Positions 1 to 9,521 of a stretch of 64,000 nucleotides of DNA are shown here, piece after piece. The first letter of the stretch is position 1. Each line of letters begins with the position of its first letter. This DNA is from Secundilactobacillus mixtipabuli (GTDB lineage Bacteria; Bacillota; Bacilli; Lactobacillales; Lactobacillaceae), in NCBI RefSeq assembly GCF_002217925.1, contig NZ_BCMF01000002.1, forward strand, positions 62,001 to 126,000. The letters are read 5' to 3'. The notes below the pieces were generated by a model. The model was not told the origin of the DNA, made no database searches, and worked only from the letters and a program-made list of their open reading frames with translations. Position numbers and translations under genes: made by a program.

Positions 1-252
1 AACCACTTCAACATTGTCGGGTAACATCGTCCGAGCATTTTCGTATTGATCGTCGTTGACACCAACCGTAACGTGTTCGAATTCAGAAATCGCTTCAGCG
101 ACTTTAACAAACGTCTTTTGAGCAGGTTTCCCACCGTTACGCCAGTTATCTGGACGTTGTGGCCATAGAATGTAAACCCCTTTGTGAGGTTCAAATTCTG
201 CAGGCATTCTAAAACCGTCTTTTTTCGGGGTACTATCTAATGTTTTAGTCAT
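1..252 (-). CDS. aguA: Agmatine deiminase, N-terminal part (cut by window edge)
   Basis: Hydrolyses agmatine to N-carbamoylputrescine and ammonia, the first step of the agmatine deiminase (AgDI) pathway. Only the first 84 residues are in the window. The N-terminus contains the family signature [19 protein letters not shown], where the WP and RPDNWR stretch is typical of agmatine deiminases, followed by an AFVKVAE-like helix. The ATG overlaps the stop codon of the upstream antiporter by one base (TAATG), so the two are translationally coupled. The gene belongs to the aguB-aguD-aguA operon; any aguC carbamate kinase would lie off the left edge. Identification rests on the motif and on the operon, and both agree. 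Confidence 0.93.
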   Translation of the reverse strand, partial: MTKTLDSTPKKDGFRMPAEFEPHKGVYILWPQRPDNWRNGGKPAQKTFVKVAEAISEFEHVTVGVNDDQYENARTMLPDNVEVV

Positions 253-1658
253 TATAATGAACTCTCCTTTTTGTTTGCGTGTTCGGACTGTACTTTATTC
301 TTGTGTTCTGCATAACGGACAACGATTTCACCAATGATCAAAGTAATAATGGTCCCAATCAAGATTGGCATCTTGCTAGACATCTCTTCAGCACTGCCAT
401 TAAGTGGGAATGCCGTCATGATGACCGTCGCAATCAATAAGATTTCTGGCACCCAAGTCATTAACTGAATCATCACTGGACCGCCGGGTACTTTAAATGG
501 CCGTTCACGATCTGGATCAGAATGACGTAGTTTCAAGAATGCTGGGAACATCATCATGTATGACATGAGTAAGGCAACAACGTTCAATGAGAAGAAGGCC
601 CAGAAAATATCCTTGTTCGGAATGAACGGTGAAACGATGACGAGAATTGATGCGACAACGGCGTTCAAATAACCAGTACCAACAGGCATCTTATTCTTTT
701 TATCTTCAATACCAAAGACGTTAGGTAAAACGTGATCTTTGGCAGCATAATCAGCAACATAGTTGACACCCAACGCCCATGAAACCATTTCAGAAGCCAA
801 GATGTAAAGGAACATGATAGCAACTAGAACCACAAACCAGTTCATGTGACCAACCAAGAGCACGAAGCTATCGATCAAACCACTTGAAGCTGAAAGTTTA
901 TCAGTTGGCACAGCGACACTCATGCCAAAAGCTGCAATGACATAGAAGAAGGCAATCAGGATTCCGCCATAGACAATGGCTTGAGGAATCTGTTTCTTTG
1001 GATTGTCCATGTCGTCAGCCATCGTTGCCACAACTTCAAAACCAAGGAAATTAAAGATGATGACTGATAAGTTACTTAAACCATTAATATTCATTTGTGG
1101 CAATAAGTTCTTTGGTGCGAAACTGTTTGCAACACCCTTCGTGACAGCCACGTAAATCCCAAGAACAGCTAATGCCGCAATGGTAAAGATCTTCGCGAAA
1201 GCGGCCAGGTTCATGATCCATTTAGACTCTGAAACGGGTTTATTGCCTAGAATAACGACCACCCAAACAAAGAGCAGCTGAACAATCATTGATACCCAAA
1301 GATTCATATGAATGCCGAATATGGTGTCAGCGACTTGTGCAAATAACACGGCTAAACTGGCCATCCAAATGGGGTAGTTGATCCAATAAACCCAAGCAAG
1401 CCGGCCACCCCAACGTGAGCCAAAAGCTTGTTTGACCCAGTCATATAAGCCACCTTCACCCACATAGGTCGTCCCCAGTTCAGAAGAAATCAACCCATAT
1501 GGAACGAAGAACAAAATCAGTAAGAAAATCCACCAAAAGAACTGTGAAGTCCCGATTGCGGCAGCCGGAGCGACTGACTCTACGACCATGATAACAACCA
1601 CGGACATCAGCACGGCATCAAACAACCTAAATTTTTTCTTTGGTTTCCCGTTTTCCAT
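252..1658 (-). CDS. aguD: Agmatine/putrescine antiporter (APC family)
   Basis: Membrane exchanger that imports agmatine and exports putrescine in AgDI-positive lactic acid bacteria. The protein of about 468 residues is almost entirely hydrophobic segments (about 12), with the APC-superfamily pattern near the N-terminus and the conserved stretch [18 protein letters not shown] in the middle, typical of amino acid/polyamine antiporters. The ATG at 1658 was chosen because GGAG sits 9 nt upstream; a TTG five codons earlier overlaps that ribosome site and is unlikely. It lies between the putrescine carbamoyltransferase and agmatine deiminase genes, which fixes the substrate better than the sequence alone. 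A generic glutamate/GABA-type antiporter would look similar out of context. Confidence 0.9.
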   Translation of the reverse strand: MENGKPKKKFRLFDAVLMSVVVIMVVESVAPAAAIGTSQFFWWIFLLILFFVPYGLISSELGTTYVGEGGLYDWVKQAFGSRWGGRLAWVYWINYPIWMASLAVLFAQVADTIFGIHMNLWVSMIVQLLFVWVVVILGNKPVSESKWIMNLAAFAKIFTIAALAVLGIYVAVTKGVANSFAPKNLLPQMNINGLSNLSVIIFNFLGFEVVATMADDMDNPKKQIPQAIVYGGILIAFFYVIAAFGMSVAVPTDKLSASSGLIDSFVLLVGHMNWFVVLVAIMFLYILASEMVSWALGVNYVADYAAKDHVLPNVFGIEDKKNKMPVGTGYLNAVVASILVIVSPFIPNKDIFWAFFSLNVVALLMSYMMMFPAFLKLRHSDPDRERPFKVPGGPVMIQLMTWVPEILLIATVIMTAFPLNGSAEEMSSKMPILIGTIITLIIGEIVVRYAEHKNKVQSEHANKKESSL

Positions 1659-1700
1659 GATGCTTATCTCCAATCTTTAGCGTCCATGCGCTAACCGAAA

Positions 1701-2732
1701 CTAGTTGTTACGTTCGTCAACAGCGTTTCTGAGCATCACTTCAAATTCAGCATCATATTTATCACCAACAGCCTTTGAAGCGTACTTTAATTCTGGGTTT
1801 AATAAGTAAACGAAGATTGCACGCATAGCCGTCTTACGGTTCTCAGCCTCGTCCCAAACAATGGAATAATCTGAGTCAAGTACTTCATCAGTCACTTCTT
1901 CACCACGAGTAGCTGGTAAGCAGTGCATGAATTGAACATGGTCTGATGCTTTGGCAATCAAGGCATCGTTAACTTGGTACTTAGGGTAGAAGATCTTCAT
2001 CCGTTCCTCTTTAGGCATCTCATCGTCGTAAAGTCCATACCAAACGTCGGTGTAAACAAAGTCGGCATCTTTCATTGCTTCGTCAGCATCTTCAGTGATT
2101 GTGACGCTACCACCGTACTTCTTGGCGTTTTCTTTACCGATCTTGACAACGTCATCCTTCATCTGGAAGCCCTTAGGTCCGTATTGAACGAAATCCATCC
2201 CCATCTTAGTGGTCATAAACATGGTTGAAACACAAACTTGAGTTGCATCACCAACAAAGACAATCTTGCAATCACTTAACTTCTTGCCCTTTGGTAAGTG
2301 TTCAGTCATGGTAATAATGTCGCCAAGTTCTTGAGTTGGGTGGTTGTAATCACTCATAAAGTTAACAACTGGCACCTTAGCGTACTTACCAACTTCAGCG
2401 ACGGTGTGGTGACGATCAACACGGGCACCGATGATATCCAAGATCCGGCCCAATACCTGCGACGTATCTTCAATAGTTTCGTGACCCCCCAATTGAATTT
2501 GGCCTGGTGCTAAGTACTGTGCGTGACCACCAAGTTCAGTCATGGCTGCTTCAGCAGAAGTCCGTGTCCGGGTTGAACTTTGTTCGAAGATCATGCCTAG
2601 GGTCTTGTTCTTCAATAGTGGTGGATAGTAACCGTTTTTGATTGATTCTTTTAGTTTGATCCCTAAATCGATCATATATTGAATCTCGTTCTGTGTATAA
2701 GTATTAGTATCGATGAAATCACGTTTTGTCAT
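1701..2732 (-). CDS. aguB: Putrescine carbamoyltransferase
   Basis: Phosphorolysis of carbamoylputrescine to putrescine and carbamoyl phosphate; the carbamoyl phosphate then feeds ATP synthesis by carbamate kinase. The 343 residues match the family length. The carbamoyl-phosphate motif SSTRTRT is near residue 52, HPTQELGD near 132, and [10 protein letters not shown] near 270. The YGLY segment and the long basic/acidic C-terminal extension after the last helix distinguish putrescine from ornithine carbamoyltransferases. It is the first gene of the agu operon, with AAAGGAG 8 nt before ATG and a promoter with an overlapping cre-like site upstream. Ornithine carbamoyltransferase is the alternative, but the neighbouring aguD and aguA argue against it. 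Confidence 0.93.
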   Translation of the reverse strand: MTKRDFIDTNTYTQNEIQYMIDLGIKLKESIKNGYYPPLLKNKTLGMIFEQSSTRTRTSAEAAMTELGGHAQYLAPGQIQLGGHETIEDTSQVLGRILDIIGARVDRHHTVAEVGKYAKVPVVNFMSDYNHPTQELGDIITMTEHLPKGKKLSDCKIVFVGDATQVCVSTMFMTTKMGMDFVQYGPKGFQMKDDVVKIGKENAKKYGGSVTITEDADEAMKDADFVYTDVWYGLYDDEMPKEERMKIFYPKYQVNDALIAKASDHVQFMHCLPATRGEEVTDEVLDSDYSIVWDEAENRKTAMRAIFVYLLNPELKYASKAVGDKYDAEFEVMLRNAVDERNN

Positions 2733-2777
2733 GATAAGAACTCCTTTAAAAATAATTTATAATTTCTTTACACTTGA

Positions 2778-2815
2778 ATCATACGAGAAATTGATAAATT
2801 AAAAAAGCGTTTTCA
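2778..2815 (-). promoter_or_regulatory. aguB promoter with overlapping cre-like (CcpA) site
   Basis: On the minus strand a -10 element TATGAT (2778-2783) follows a poor -35 region (about 2801-2806). The sequence TGAAAACGCTTTTT (2802-2815) fits the catabolite-responsive element consensus TGNNANCGNNNNCA in its left half and covers the -35. This predicts carbon catabolite repression of agmatine use by CcpA (inference from position; known for agu operons of related bacteria). Confidence 0.6.
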
Positions 2816-2822
2816 CACCTTC

Positions 2823-2895
2823 TGATAGTGTCATACAGGGAGTGTGACGTGTTTCAAATCATGAAACATGTTTCATCTTCACAAAGTGACTATCA
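2823..2895. promoter_or_regulatory. Palindrome cluster upstream of the agu promoter
   Basis: Within the gene-free 2733-3163 interval lies a perfect 16-bp palindrome ATGAAACATGTTTCAT (2861-2876). It overlaps a second inverted repeat, GTTTCA(N5)TGAAAC (2851-2867), and both are enclosed by TGATAGT (2823-2829) and its inverse ACTATCA (2889-2895). This looks like a regulator binding region; the regulator is not visible in the window. The rest of the interval up to the terminator at 3086 shows nothing I recognise. Confidence 0.4.
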
Positions 2896-3085
2896 ACCGC
2901 TGTCCACAGAACCTTACTTATTTCAAAAACAGCGTCGATAGTGGTTTCATTCAACCTGTTTACATTAGATTGTATAAAAATTAATGATGTGCGGTTATTT
3001 TTGCATGAATTCTATTAAGCAATCTCCTTATTATTGAAAAACAAACTTGCAAATACGTTAGTAATGGGCCTAAAGACAGCAAAAA

Positions 3086-3111
3086 AGCAGATACTAAACT
3101 TAGTATCTGCT
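3086..3111 (-). terminator. Rho-independent terminator downstream of the BI-1 gene
   Basis: Perfect 11-bp stem AGCAGATACTA / TAGTATCTGCT with a 4-nt loop, flanked by A6 on the left and T5 on the right, so it can act in both directions. It serves the minus-strand gene ending at 3164. Confidence 0.9.
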
Positions 3112-3163
3112 TTTTATCACTTCTATATCGAATCTAAATCATAATTTAATCAAACATCTAACT

Positions 3164-3868
3164 TTAATCACGGTTACCCATACCACCGAAAATCTGTAGT
3201 AATAAAATAAACAGGTTAACGAAGTCGAGGTACAGCTGCATCGCACCGATAATTGCCAAGCCAGTCGTTGTAGTTGCACCACCATCACTTTGTAAGTAAA
3301 GGCGCTTCATCTTTTGACTGTCAGAGGCCGTTAGTGCCGTGAAAATCACAACACCAATAATTGAGAAGACAAACGCAATCAATGAACTTCTCAAAAAGAT
3401 GTTAATCAGGAAGGCAACGATCAACGCAATTAAAGCGGAAGTTGCCTGAGCACCCACCCGTGATAAATCACGCTTAGTTGCGACACCGTAAACAGCCATG
3501 GCAATGAAGATCGATGCGCTGGATACGAAGGCACTAACCATGGTGGTACCGGTGTACACCAAAGCGTACATCGACATAATTCCACCGGTCAATAACCCAT
3601 AAACCATTAACAGTACAAGACTAACCGATGGCCGCTTCATTGCCTGTCCACTGACTAAAAATGGGAAAGCAAACCAAACAATGATTGGAACCAATCGATA
3701 AGACCCCGTGAAGAGTGACAGCAAGGCTGGCGTCGTTGAAACGTAAAAGGCGGCAAATGCTGAAAGTAGTACGGCAACCGCCATCCAGCCATACATCTTG
3801 GTTAGAAATTTATTTAAGCCGACATCCGCATTAATGACTCGTCGCGGTTGTTCATCGTAATTGTTCAT
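3164..3868 (-). CDS. Bax inhibitor-1 / YccA-YbhL family membrane protein
   Basis: About 234 residues with seven hydrophobic segments after a short polar N-terminus (MNNYDEQPRRVINADVG). The order and length are those of the BI-1 (TMBIM) family, and the C-terminal part LYLDFVNLFILLLQIFGG is its usual signature. Family members are proton-sensitive Ca2+ leak channels in the cytoplasmic membrane, or interact with FtsH in Gram-negative bacteria; the role in lactobacilli is not established. The ATG at 3868 was chosen because AAAGGAGG lies 8 nt upstream; a longer frame starting 9 codons earlier has no such site. It is a single gene with its own terminator at 3086-3111. Confidence 0.88.
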   Translation of the reverse strand: MNNYDEQPRRVINADVGLNKFLTKMYGWMAVAVLLSAFAAFYVSTTPALLSLFTGSYRLVPIIVWFAFPFLVSGQAMKRPSVSLVLLMVYGLLTGGIMSMYALVYTGTTMVSAFVSSASIFIAMAVYGVATKRDLSRVGAQATSALIALIVAFLINIFLRSSLIAFVFSIIGVVIFTALTASDSQKMKRLYLQSDGGATTTTGLAIIGAMQLYLDFVNLFILLLQIFGGMGNRD

Positions 3869-3986
3869 TAAGGTTCCTCCTTTTATATCCCTCATTAAGA
3901 ATACATTTTAACAACCTCAGTGGAAAAAGCAATGAAAAGCGATTACCTCAAGCGTGAATGTCTCACCTTTTAGAAAATATTAATCT

Positions 3987-5318
3987 TTAGTTGTTTTTAA
4001 GTGATAAATGACTCAGTAGTTCTTCATAAGCCCGTTCGTACTTCTGAACATCACCGGCACCCATGAAGACAACAACGGCATCATGATAGTCGAGCAAAGG
4101 CGACATGTTGTCCAGCTTCAGAATCTCGCCACCCTTATTGATCTTCTTGGCAAGATCGGCACTGGAAACTTTACCACTAGATTCACGAGCAGAACTGAAA
4201 ATATCAGTCAAATAAACCACGTCAGCGGTATTCAAAGCCTTAGCGAAATCATCCATCAAAGCAATCACACGCGAAAAAGTGTGGGGCTGGAAGACGGCGA
4301 TCACTTTTTTGTCAGGATACTTTTGACGGGTTGCATCTAGCGTAGCGCGAATCTCTGATGGATGGTGCGCATAATCATCAATAATGGTCATATCAGCCAC
4401 TTTACGTTCTGCAAACCGGCGTTTAACCCCTTTGAAGTTCGAAAGTTCCTTCTTAATGGCATCTAAGTCGACTTCTTCAAAGTAGGCTACAGCAATAACA
4501 GCCAAACTGTTCAGCACGTTATGTTCACCAAACAGATGAATGTGGTAGTTGCCTAAGAACTTATCATGATAGTAAACGTCAAATTGTGAACCCTGAGTTG
4601 TTCGTTTGATGTTACGAGCCTGGAAGTCATCCCGATCACTTGTACCATAATAATAAATCGGCACATCCGTCTTCAAACGACGTAAGTTTTCATCATCACC
4701 CCAAGCAAAGATGCCCTTAGTGACTTGGTTAGCATACGTCTGGAACGCATCAAACACGTCGTTGATATCCTTGTAGTAATCCGGATGATCAAAATCGATG
4801 TTAGTCATGATCGCATAATCCGGCTTAGTTGCTAAGAAATGACGACGGTATTCGTCGGCTTCATAAACAAAGAAACGTGCATTGGGTGTCCCTTTACCAG
4901 TCCCATCACCAATCAAGTAACTCGTTGGTGCGATTCCGGACAACACGTGTGACAGTAAGCCAGTCGTACTGGTCTTACCATGCGCACCGGCAACACCGAT
5001 ACTGGTATACCCTTCAATTAACTTACCTAAAAATTCATGGTAACGGTAAACGGGCAAGCCCATTTCCCGCGCTTTTTTAATTTCTGGATGATCATCTGTG
5101 AAGGAATTCCCAGCAATGACCGTTAAGCCTTCGCGAATATTCGCCTCATCAAATGGGTAAACGGGGATCTTGGCCTGTTCCAGTCCACGTTGCGTGAACG
5201 TGTACTGCGTAATGTCTGATCCTGCTACCTTATAACCTTTATCATGAAGAATGAGTGCAAGTGAACTCATCCCTGATCCTTTGATACCAACAAAATAATA
5301 CGTGGTTGTGTTGTCCAT
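3987..5318 (-). CDS. murC: UDP-N-acetylmuramate--L-alanine ligase
   Basis: Cytoplasmic ATP-dependent ligase adding L-Ala to UDP-MurNAc, the first amino acid of the peptidoglycan stem peptide. About 443 residues, the usual length. The N-terminal UDP-binding loop [11 protein letters not shown] is at residues 11-21, the Mur-ligase P-loop GAHGKTSTT near 111, the metal-binding EADEYRRHF near 154, and the C-terminal domain carries DDYAHHPSE and FQPHTFSR. The ATG at 5318 has AGAGG 6 nt upstream; a TTG one codon earlier is possible but less likely. It follows sftA, ytpR and ytpP in the same direction, an order also found in Bacillus. Confidence 0.97.
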   Translation of the reverse strand: MDNTTTYYFVGIKGSGMSSLALILHDKGYKVAGSDITQYTFTQRGLEQAKIPVYPFDEANIREGLTVIAGNSFTDDHPEIKKAREMGLPVYRYHEFLGKLIEGYTSIGVAGAHGKTSTTGLLSHVLSGIAPTSYLIGDGTGKGTPNARFFVYEADEYRRHFLATKPDYAIMTNIDFDHPDYYKDINDVFDAFQTYANQVTKGIFAWGDDENLRRLKTDVPIYYYGTSDRDDFQARNIKRTTQGSQFDVYYHDKFLGNYHIHLFGEHNVLNSLAVIAVAYFEEVDLDAIKKELSNFKGVKRRFAERKVADMTIIDDYAHHPSEIRATLDATRQKYPDKKVIAVFQPHTFSRVIALMDDFAKALNTADVVYLTDIFSSARESSGKVSSADLAKKINKGGEILKLDNMSPLLDYHDAVVVFMGAGDVQKYERAYEELLSHLSLKNN

Positions 5319-5468
5319 CAAAATCCTCTTTTCATCGTTTCAATGATTTAATTTAGGCCGACTATTGCTGGTTAATCAGCCATCATTGGTCCATATCAAT
5401 ATTTTAGCAGAGCGAACACCTCTTGAACAGTGCATTTTGTGCACTGTAACATGAGTGGCTTTCACTTT

Positions 5469-7913
5469 TTAGTCCGTTCTGGGAGCCCGCATTTCAGCTA
5501 GCTGTTTCTCCGTCAGAAAAACATCGCGGGGTTTTGAACCGTTTTGACCAGAAATGTACTGCTTATTTTCAAGCGTATCGATCAAATTAGCTGCCCGATT
5601 GTAGCCAATCGAAAAGACCCGTTGCAGTTTAGACGTTGAAACCGTCTTTTCCTGCACGATGTAGTCGAGTACTTCCGGCATTAATTCATCTTGGCTTTCT
5701 TGAACCTGCTGCTTTTCCAGCAAACCGTCCGGATCAAAGGCATAATGTGGCTTGCCCTGTGTCCGAACAAAGTCAGTGACTCGGTCAACCTCTTTGTCGA
5801 CAAAGGTCCCCTGCAGCCGAACGGGTTGCGAGGCACCATTGCCCAAGAAGAGCATATCACCCTTCCCTAGCAACCGTTCAGCACCCGAAGTATCGATAAT
5901 CGTCCGTGAATCAACTTGCGAGGAGACCATGAAAGCTACCCGAGTTGGAATATTATTCTTGATCGTACCCGTGACAATATCGACACTCGGCCGTTGCGTT
6001 GCAATCAGTAAATGAATCCCAGCTGCCCGTGCTTTTTGCGTGATCCTGACAATGTAATCCTGCACTTCACTGGAAGCCATCATCATCAAATCAGCCAGCT
6101 CATCAATCACGATCACAATGTAAGGTAATTTCTGAGCGTAGTCCCTGGTTAATTCAGCCCGGTCATTGTACTGCTCAATATTTCGGACACCCGCTGCTGC
6201 CAGTCGATCATAACGATCGTCCATTTCTTTGACCGCCCACTTCAGGGCAGCCGCGGCAGCTTGCGGATCAGAGATAACAGGAGCGAGTAAATGCGGCAAG
6301 CCGTCATATGGTGCTAATTCAACCGCTTTAGGGTCAATCAGCAAGAGGCGTAACTGTGCTGGCGTCGCCTTGTACAGCAATGAAATCAGCAAACTATTAA
6401 TGAAGACCGACTTACCGGAACCCGTCGCACCGGCAATTAGACCATGGGGCATCTTTCTTAAATCGGTCACTCTTGGTTGACCAAAAAGATCGACACCAAG
6501 GGCAACTGTCAATGGTGACGCACTCTCTTTAAAGGCTTTTGACTCCAGGACTTCGGACAGCATCACTGGCCGAGTTTTCGGGTTTGGAATTTCAATGCCG
6601 ACGGTTGTTTTGCCGGGGATCGGTGCTTCGATTCGGATATCCTTAGCAGCTAAAGCAAGCTTTAAATCATCCGTTAAATTCGTAATTTTATTAACTTTAA
6701 CACCCAGCGATAGATGAACTTGGAATTGCGTTACAGTTGGGCCAACTGTCCAGTCAACCACGTGTGCATCCACGTGGAAAGCCTGCAGGGTTTCATCCAG
6801 AACTTCTCCTTGATGTTCGATCCATTCGTCCAGCGCGTTTTCATCCGTTGCCACCGGTGGCGTTAACAAAGAGGTTACGGGAAAATGATAGCCACGGTCC
6901 GTCGGTGTTTCTTCAGTTGGCTTGGCCGCTGGTTTATCTTGAAACAGCGCCAATTTATTCATCTGTGAACTCGTGTTTTCCTGTTCAAGAATATCCCCTA
7001 AGGAGTGGCCTAAACCGTGTTCTGGTTCTGGCTTTTCAGTTACCGGTTCAACTTGCGCTTCCTCTTGGTGCTGCTGAGTTTCATGAACTGGCTGAGTGAC
7101 CACAGCTGGCCGGATTGGTTTCGGATCGGCAACAACTTCTGTACCTGTGGCCTCGTCATGTTGGTGTTGACTCGCGGCTGGTTGCTCATCAGCAACTTGC
7201 GCTGATCCAGGGATTGTCTGATCATCAGTGTCCTCAGCTGGTGTCCGAACAGCCGGTTTATTTTTGGTTGACTCATCAGTTTGGTTAGCTGTCACTGATT
7301 TTTCAGCATGCTGTGCTTTTAGATTATCGATTCGTTTTTGAATAGCCGCAATCCGTTGCTCATTTTCAGACCGGCTGGTATCAGACTGCTCATCTGATAC
7401 CGCTTGATGTGACTGTTGAGACGCGTTTTGAACCTCTTTTACCGGCTCATCAGCGTCAGTTTCACTACCGTTGTCAAAAGTGAGTTGTTGCTTTTCAATG
7501 ACTGGCGTCGTTATGACCGTCGTCCCATCATCAAATAACAGCACATCGCTATCCCGTTTTAGAAAATAACGGTCAACAATGGCTGTGTAATTAACTTTTG
7601 GGTCTCTTTTCACCCGCGTGTGGAGTTGCTTAGGGACCTGAGTCGGTCGGAAAGGTGCTGCGGGCCGCCACTCATTCTTAATTTCTTTTTGAGGCTCTGG
7701 CGGCGTATCAGGCCGTTGCTCAGCGCGTCTTTTCGCCTCACGTTGAATAAGTTCTTTGCGTTGAATTTCGTCTCGCTGAAAAATCGCCGGTTCCTCGTCG
7801 GCGTGCTTTAATTGCCTGCCAGGGACTTTAAACGCCGGTGAAGCAGGTTCTTCAGCCAACTTTTTGGGTCTGCGGTACTTTCGGTAAAAAGCTGGTCCAT
7901 CATAGTGATTCAT
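5469..7913 (-). CDS. sftA: Soluble FtsK/SpoIIIE-type DNA translocase (SftA-like)
   Basis: Hexameric ATP-driven DNA pump that moves chromosome ends away from the closing septum. At 814 residues it has no N-terminal membrane segments. The first ~330 residues are a polar, Q/E/P-rich linker, as in Bacillus SftA (YtpS), not a classic FtsK. An alpha/beta motor follows, with Walker A GATGSGKS, Walker B IVIVIDELADLMM and the RQRPS-type ATQRPSVDIVTG stretch. The C-terminal winged-helix gamma domain (VSTSKLQRVFSIGYNRA) reads KOPS-like DNA sites. Its place between ytpR and murC matches Bacillus ytpS. The ribosome site before ATG is weak (ACGAGA). A membrane FtsK paralogue probably exists elsewhere. Confidence 0.93.
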   Translation of the reverse strand: MNHYDGPAFYRKYRRPKKLAEEPASPAFKVPGRQLKHADEEPAIFQRDEIQRKELIQREAKRRAEQRPDTPPEPQKEIKNEWRPAAPFRPTQVPKQLHTRVKRDPKVNYTAIVDRYFLKRDSDVLLFDDGTTVITTPVIEKQQLTFDNGSETDADEPVKEVQNASQQSHQAVSDEQSDTSRSENEQRIAAIQKRIDNLKAQHAEKSVTANQTDESTKNKPAVRTPAEDTDDQTIPGSAQVADEQPAASQHQHDEATGTEVVADPKPIRPAVVTQPVHETQQHQEEAQVEPVTEKPEPEHGLGHSLGDILEQENTSSQMNKLALFQDKPAAKPTEETPTDRGYHFPVTSLLTPPVATDENALDEWIEHQGEVLDETLQAFHVDAHVVDWTVGPTVTQFQVHLSLGVKVNKITNLTDDLKLALAAKDIRIEAPIPGKTTVGIEIPNPKTRPVMLSEVLESKAFKESASPLTVALGVDLFGQPRVTDLRKMPHGLIAGATGSGKSVFINSLLISLLYKATPAQLRLLLIDPKAVELAPYDGLPHLLAPVISDPQAAAAALKWAVKEMDDRYDRLAAAGVRNIEQYNDRAELTRDYAQKLPYIVIVIDELADLMMMASSEVQDYIVRITQKARAAGIHLLIATQRPSVDIVTGTIKNNIPTRVAFMVSSQVDSRTIIDTSGAERLLGKGDMLFLGNGASQPVRLQGTFVDKEVDRVTDFVRTQGKPHYAFDPDGLLEKQQVQESQDELMPEVLDYIVQEKTVSTSKLQRVFSIGYNRAANLIDTLENKQYISGQNGSKPRDVFLTEKQLAEMRAPRTD

Positions 7914-7972
7914 ATCTCGTCATCCATTCAGTATTCAAGTTAGTTTGATCATCTTTTAAACTGCTCAGGGCA

Positions 7973-7999
7973 AAATAAAAAGGAGCATCGGCTCCTCTT
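7973..7999 (-). terminator. Terminator between ytpR and sftA
   Basis: Minus-strand hairpin AGGAGC-CGAT-GCTCCT followed by TTTTATTTTG. It should limit read-through from ytpR-ytpP into sftA-murC. Confidence 0.75.
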
Positions 8000-8010
8000 A
8001 CATCGTTCAT

Positions 8011-8646
8011 TTAACTGAATAAAGTCTGTGCCTTGTCAAAGTCAAATGGCGTTCCAACTTCATAATCATCAGGTAAAATCAACGCGCCCGGCCGATCGGG
8101 TGCCCCGGGAATCTTTAATTCTCTTCCTGATGAAATCATACCATCACTTTCAACGCCACGCAATTTACCTGGCCAAATAATCAGCCCATCTGGCATCATT
8201 GCGCCAACTTCGGCCACCACCACTTTAATATCCGCCTGCATATTAGGCGAACCCGAAACGATCTGCAGTGTTTTACCATCTTGAACCCGCGTCTTGGTCA
8301 CCAATAAGTGATTAGAATCAGGATGCGGTTCAGCTGATTCAACGTAGCCCACGATAAATTTCGGTGACAAATCAGCCTTCAGTTCTGGCTCAAAACCTGC
8401 GGCAGCCATTGCTTCGTTTAACTTAGCAACCTGTTCTTCTGATAAGAAAACCTGACCATTCTGATCAATGGCCCCCAAAATAGTTGAGACGTGAGCCACG
8501 TTGTAACCTAACGTGGTATCAGTTTTCGGGTCGAAAATACGGGTGAAATCACCCTTAGTAACAACGGATTGTTCTTCAGCATCTGGTGCAAGATAGATGA
8601 TCATCACGTCACCCAGTGCCTTTTGATTATAACTAGAAATTAACAT
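8011..8646 (-). CDS. ytpR: YtpR-family protein with tRNA-binding (EMAP-like) domain
   Basis: About 211 residues. The first ~90 are a YtpR-specific domain, and the rest is the OB-fold also found at the N-terminus of PheT and in Trbp111 (KFIVGYVESAEPHPDSNHL, then the LQIVSGSPNM and GMISSGRELKIPG stretches). The fold binds tRNA or other nucleic acid in the cytoplasm; no precise role is known. It is not a phenylalanyl-tRNA synthetase fragment, because the length and the N-terminal domain match stand-alone YtpR proteins. Start ATG at 8646 with GAAAGGA upstream. It lies 27 nt downstream of the ytpP thioredoxin, probably co-transcribed, and a terminator follows. Confidence 0.9.
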   Translation of the reverse strand: MLISSYNQKALGDVMIIYLAPDAEEQSVVTKGDFTRIFDPKTDTTLGYNVAHVSTILGAIDQNGQVFLSEEQVAKLNEAMAAAGFEPELKADLSPKFIVGYVESAEPHPDSNHLLVTKTRVQDGKTLQIVSGSPNMQADIKVVVAEVGAMMPDGLIIWPGKLRGVESDGMISSGRELKIPGAPDRPGALILPDDYEVGTPFDFDKAQTLFS

Positions 8647-8673
8647 GGAGCATCCTTTCGAAAGTAAAAGAAA

Positions 8674-8991
8674 TTAAAGTGCATTAATAAAATCTTCTAC
8701 TTGCTGTTTTGTTTTGCGGTCTTTATTTACGAAGCGACCGATTTCTTCACCATTATTATACGCAATAAAGCTAGGAATGCCTAACACGTTTAATTCAACA
8801 GCAAGATCAATGTTTTCGTCCCGGTCAACGCTGAGAAATTTGAAGTCGGGATACTCAGCTTCAATAGCTGGCATTGAAGGCTTAATAAACGCGCAGTCTG
8901 GGCACCATGTTGCTGAGAAAAACAGCATGTAACGGCCCTCTTTAATCTTTTCGAGCAACTGGTCTTTTGACATCTTAGGTAATTTTTCCAT
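8674..8991 (-). CDS. ytpP: Thioredoxin family protein (YtpP-like)
   Basis: A 105-residue thioredoxin-fold protein with the redox motif WCPDC near residue 30 and the cis-proline segment LGIPSF near 75. It lacks a signal peptide and so works in the cytoplasm as a disulfide reductase. The CPDC active site, instead of CGPC, fits the YtpP branch better than canonical TrxA. The ATG at 8991 has GAGGAG upstream; a GTG five codons earlier overlaps this ribosome site and was rejected. First gene of the ytpP-ytpR pair, and divergent from the small membrane-anchored gene at 9120. Confidence 0.9.
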   Translation of the reverse strand: MEKLPKMSKDQLLEKIKEGRYMLFFSATWCPDCAFIKPSMPAIEAEYPDFKFLSVDRDENIDLAVELNVLGIPSFIAYNNGEEIGRFVNKDRKTKQQVEDFINAL

Positions 8992-9119
8992 CGAAATTCT
9001 CCTCACTTACTTTTTTTCAGTAAATTGATTATACATCCTTTTTAGAAAAAGGTCATTAATCTGGTATCAAATCGAATTTTGAGCTACCATAATACTAAAT
9101 AGCGCAGGAGGAATCGCGT

Positions 9120-9446
9120 ATGGAACTCAACATAAAAGATTATCAACAGCTAAGTCTACTCTCTCTACTCAGTATTTTATTTGGCTTTTTCATGGGTAAA
9201 TCAGCCTTTAACCGACAATATATGACACCCAATGCCATTTTGAACAGCGTTAAGCAGGCTTTTCGCAAAGAATCAACAATCGAAGGGTCTTGGATTGATG
9301 AACACCCACATAAACACGCACAATTCGCGATTCACACCATGGTGTACTCCGGTGGTCTTTCAAGAATGGAAGATCACAAACTTGTCTCCTATGAGTTTAT
9401 TGCCGACGCTAAAACGGGCAGTATTCTAAAAATGAACCGCCTGTAA
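9120..9446 (+). CDS. Small membrane-anchored protein, PepSY-like (YtzB-like)
   Basis: A 108-residue protein with one hydrophobic segment at residues ~10-27 (LSLLSLLSILFGFFMGK) and an exposed remainder. The C-terminal stretch YEFIADAKTGSILKMNRL has the strand-turn-strand pattern with D-x-x-TG seen in PepSY domains. Bacillus carries a similar small protein, ytzB, in the same ytp neighbourhood, which supports the assignment. Function unknown; PepSY domains are thought to inhibit proteases or bind envelope ligands. The AGGAGGAA ribosome site is strong. It ends at the terminator 9472-9510. Confidence 0.65.
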   Translation: MELNIKDYQQLSLLSLLSILFGFFMGKSAFNRQYMTPNAILNSVKQAFRKESTIEGSWIDEHPHKHAQFAIHTMVYSGGLSRMEDHKLVSYEFIADAKTGSILKMNRL

Positions 9447-9471
9447 TCAACGCCTCATAACTTACAAAACC

Positions 9472-9510
9472 TATCCTCACCGTAAAATTAATTGCGGTAG
9501 GGATATTTTT
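9472..9510 (+). terminator. Terminator after the PepSY-like gene
   Basis: Stem TATCCTCACCG / CGGTAGGGATA with one mismatch and an A/T loop, then TTTTTATTTT. It separates the convergent genes at 9120 and 9522. Confidence 0.75.
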
Positions 9511-9521
9511 ATTTTGCGACA

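Noticed and set aside
6737-7099. Long plus-strand frames inside sftA
   Set aside because: They lie opposite the Q/E/P-rich linker of a clear gene, have no ribosome sites and no recognisable protein features.
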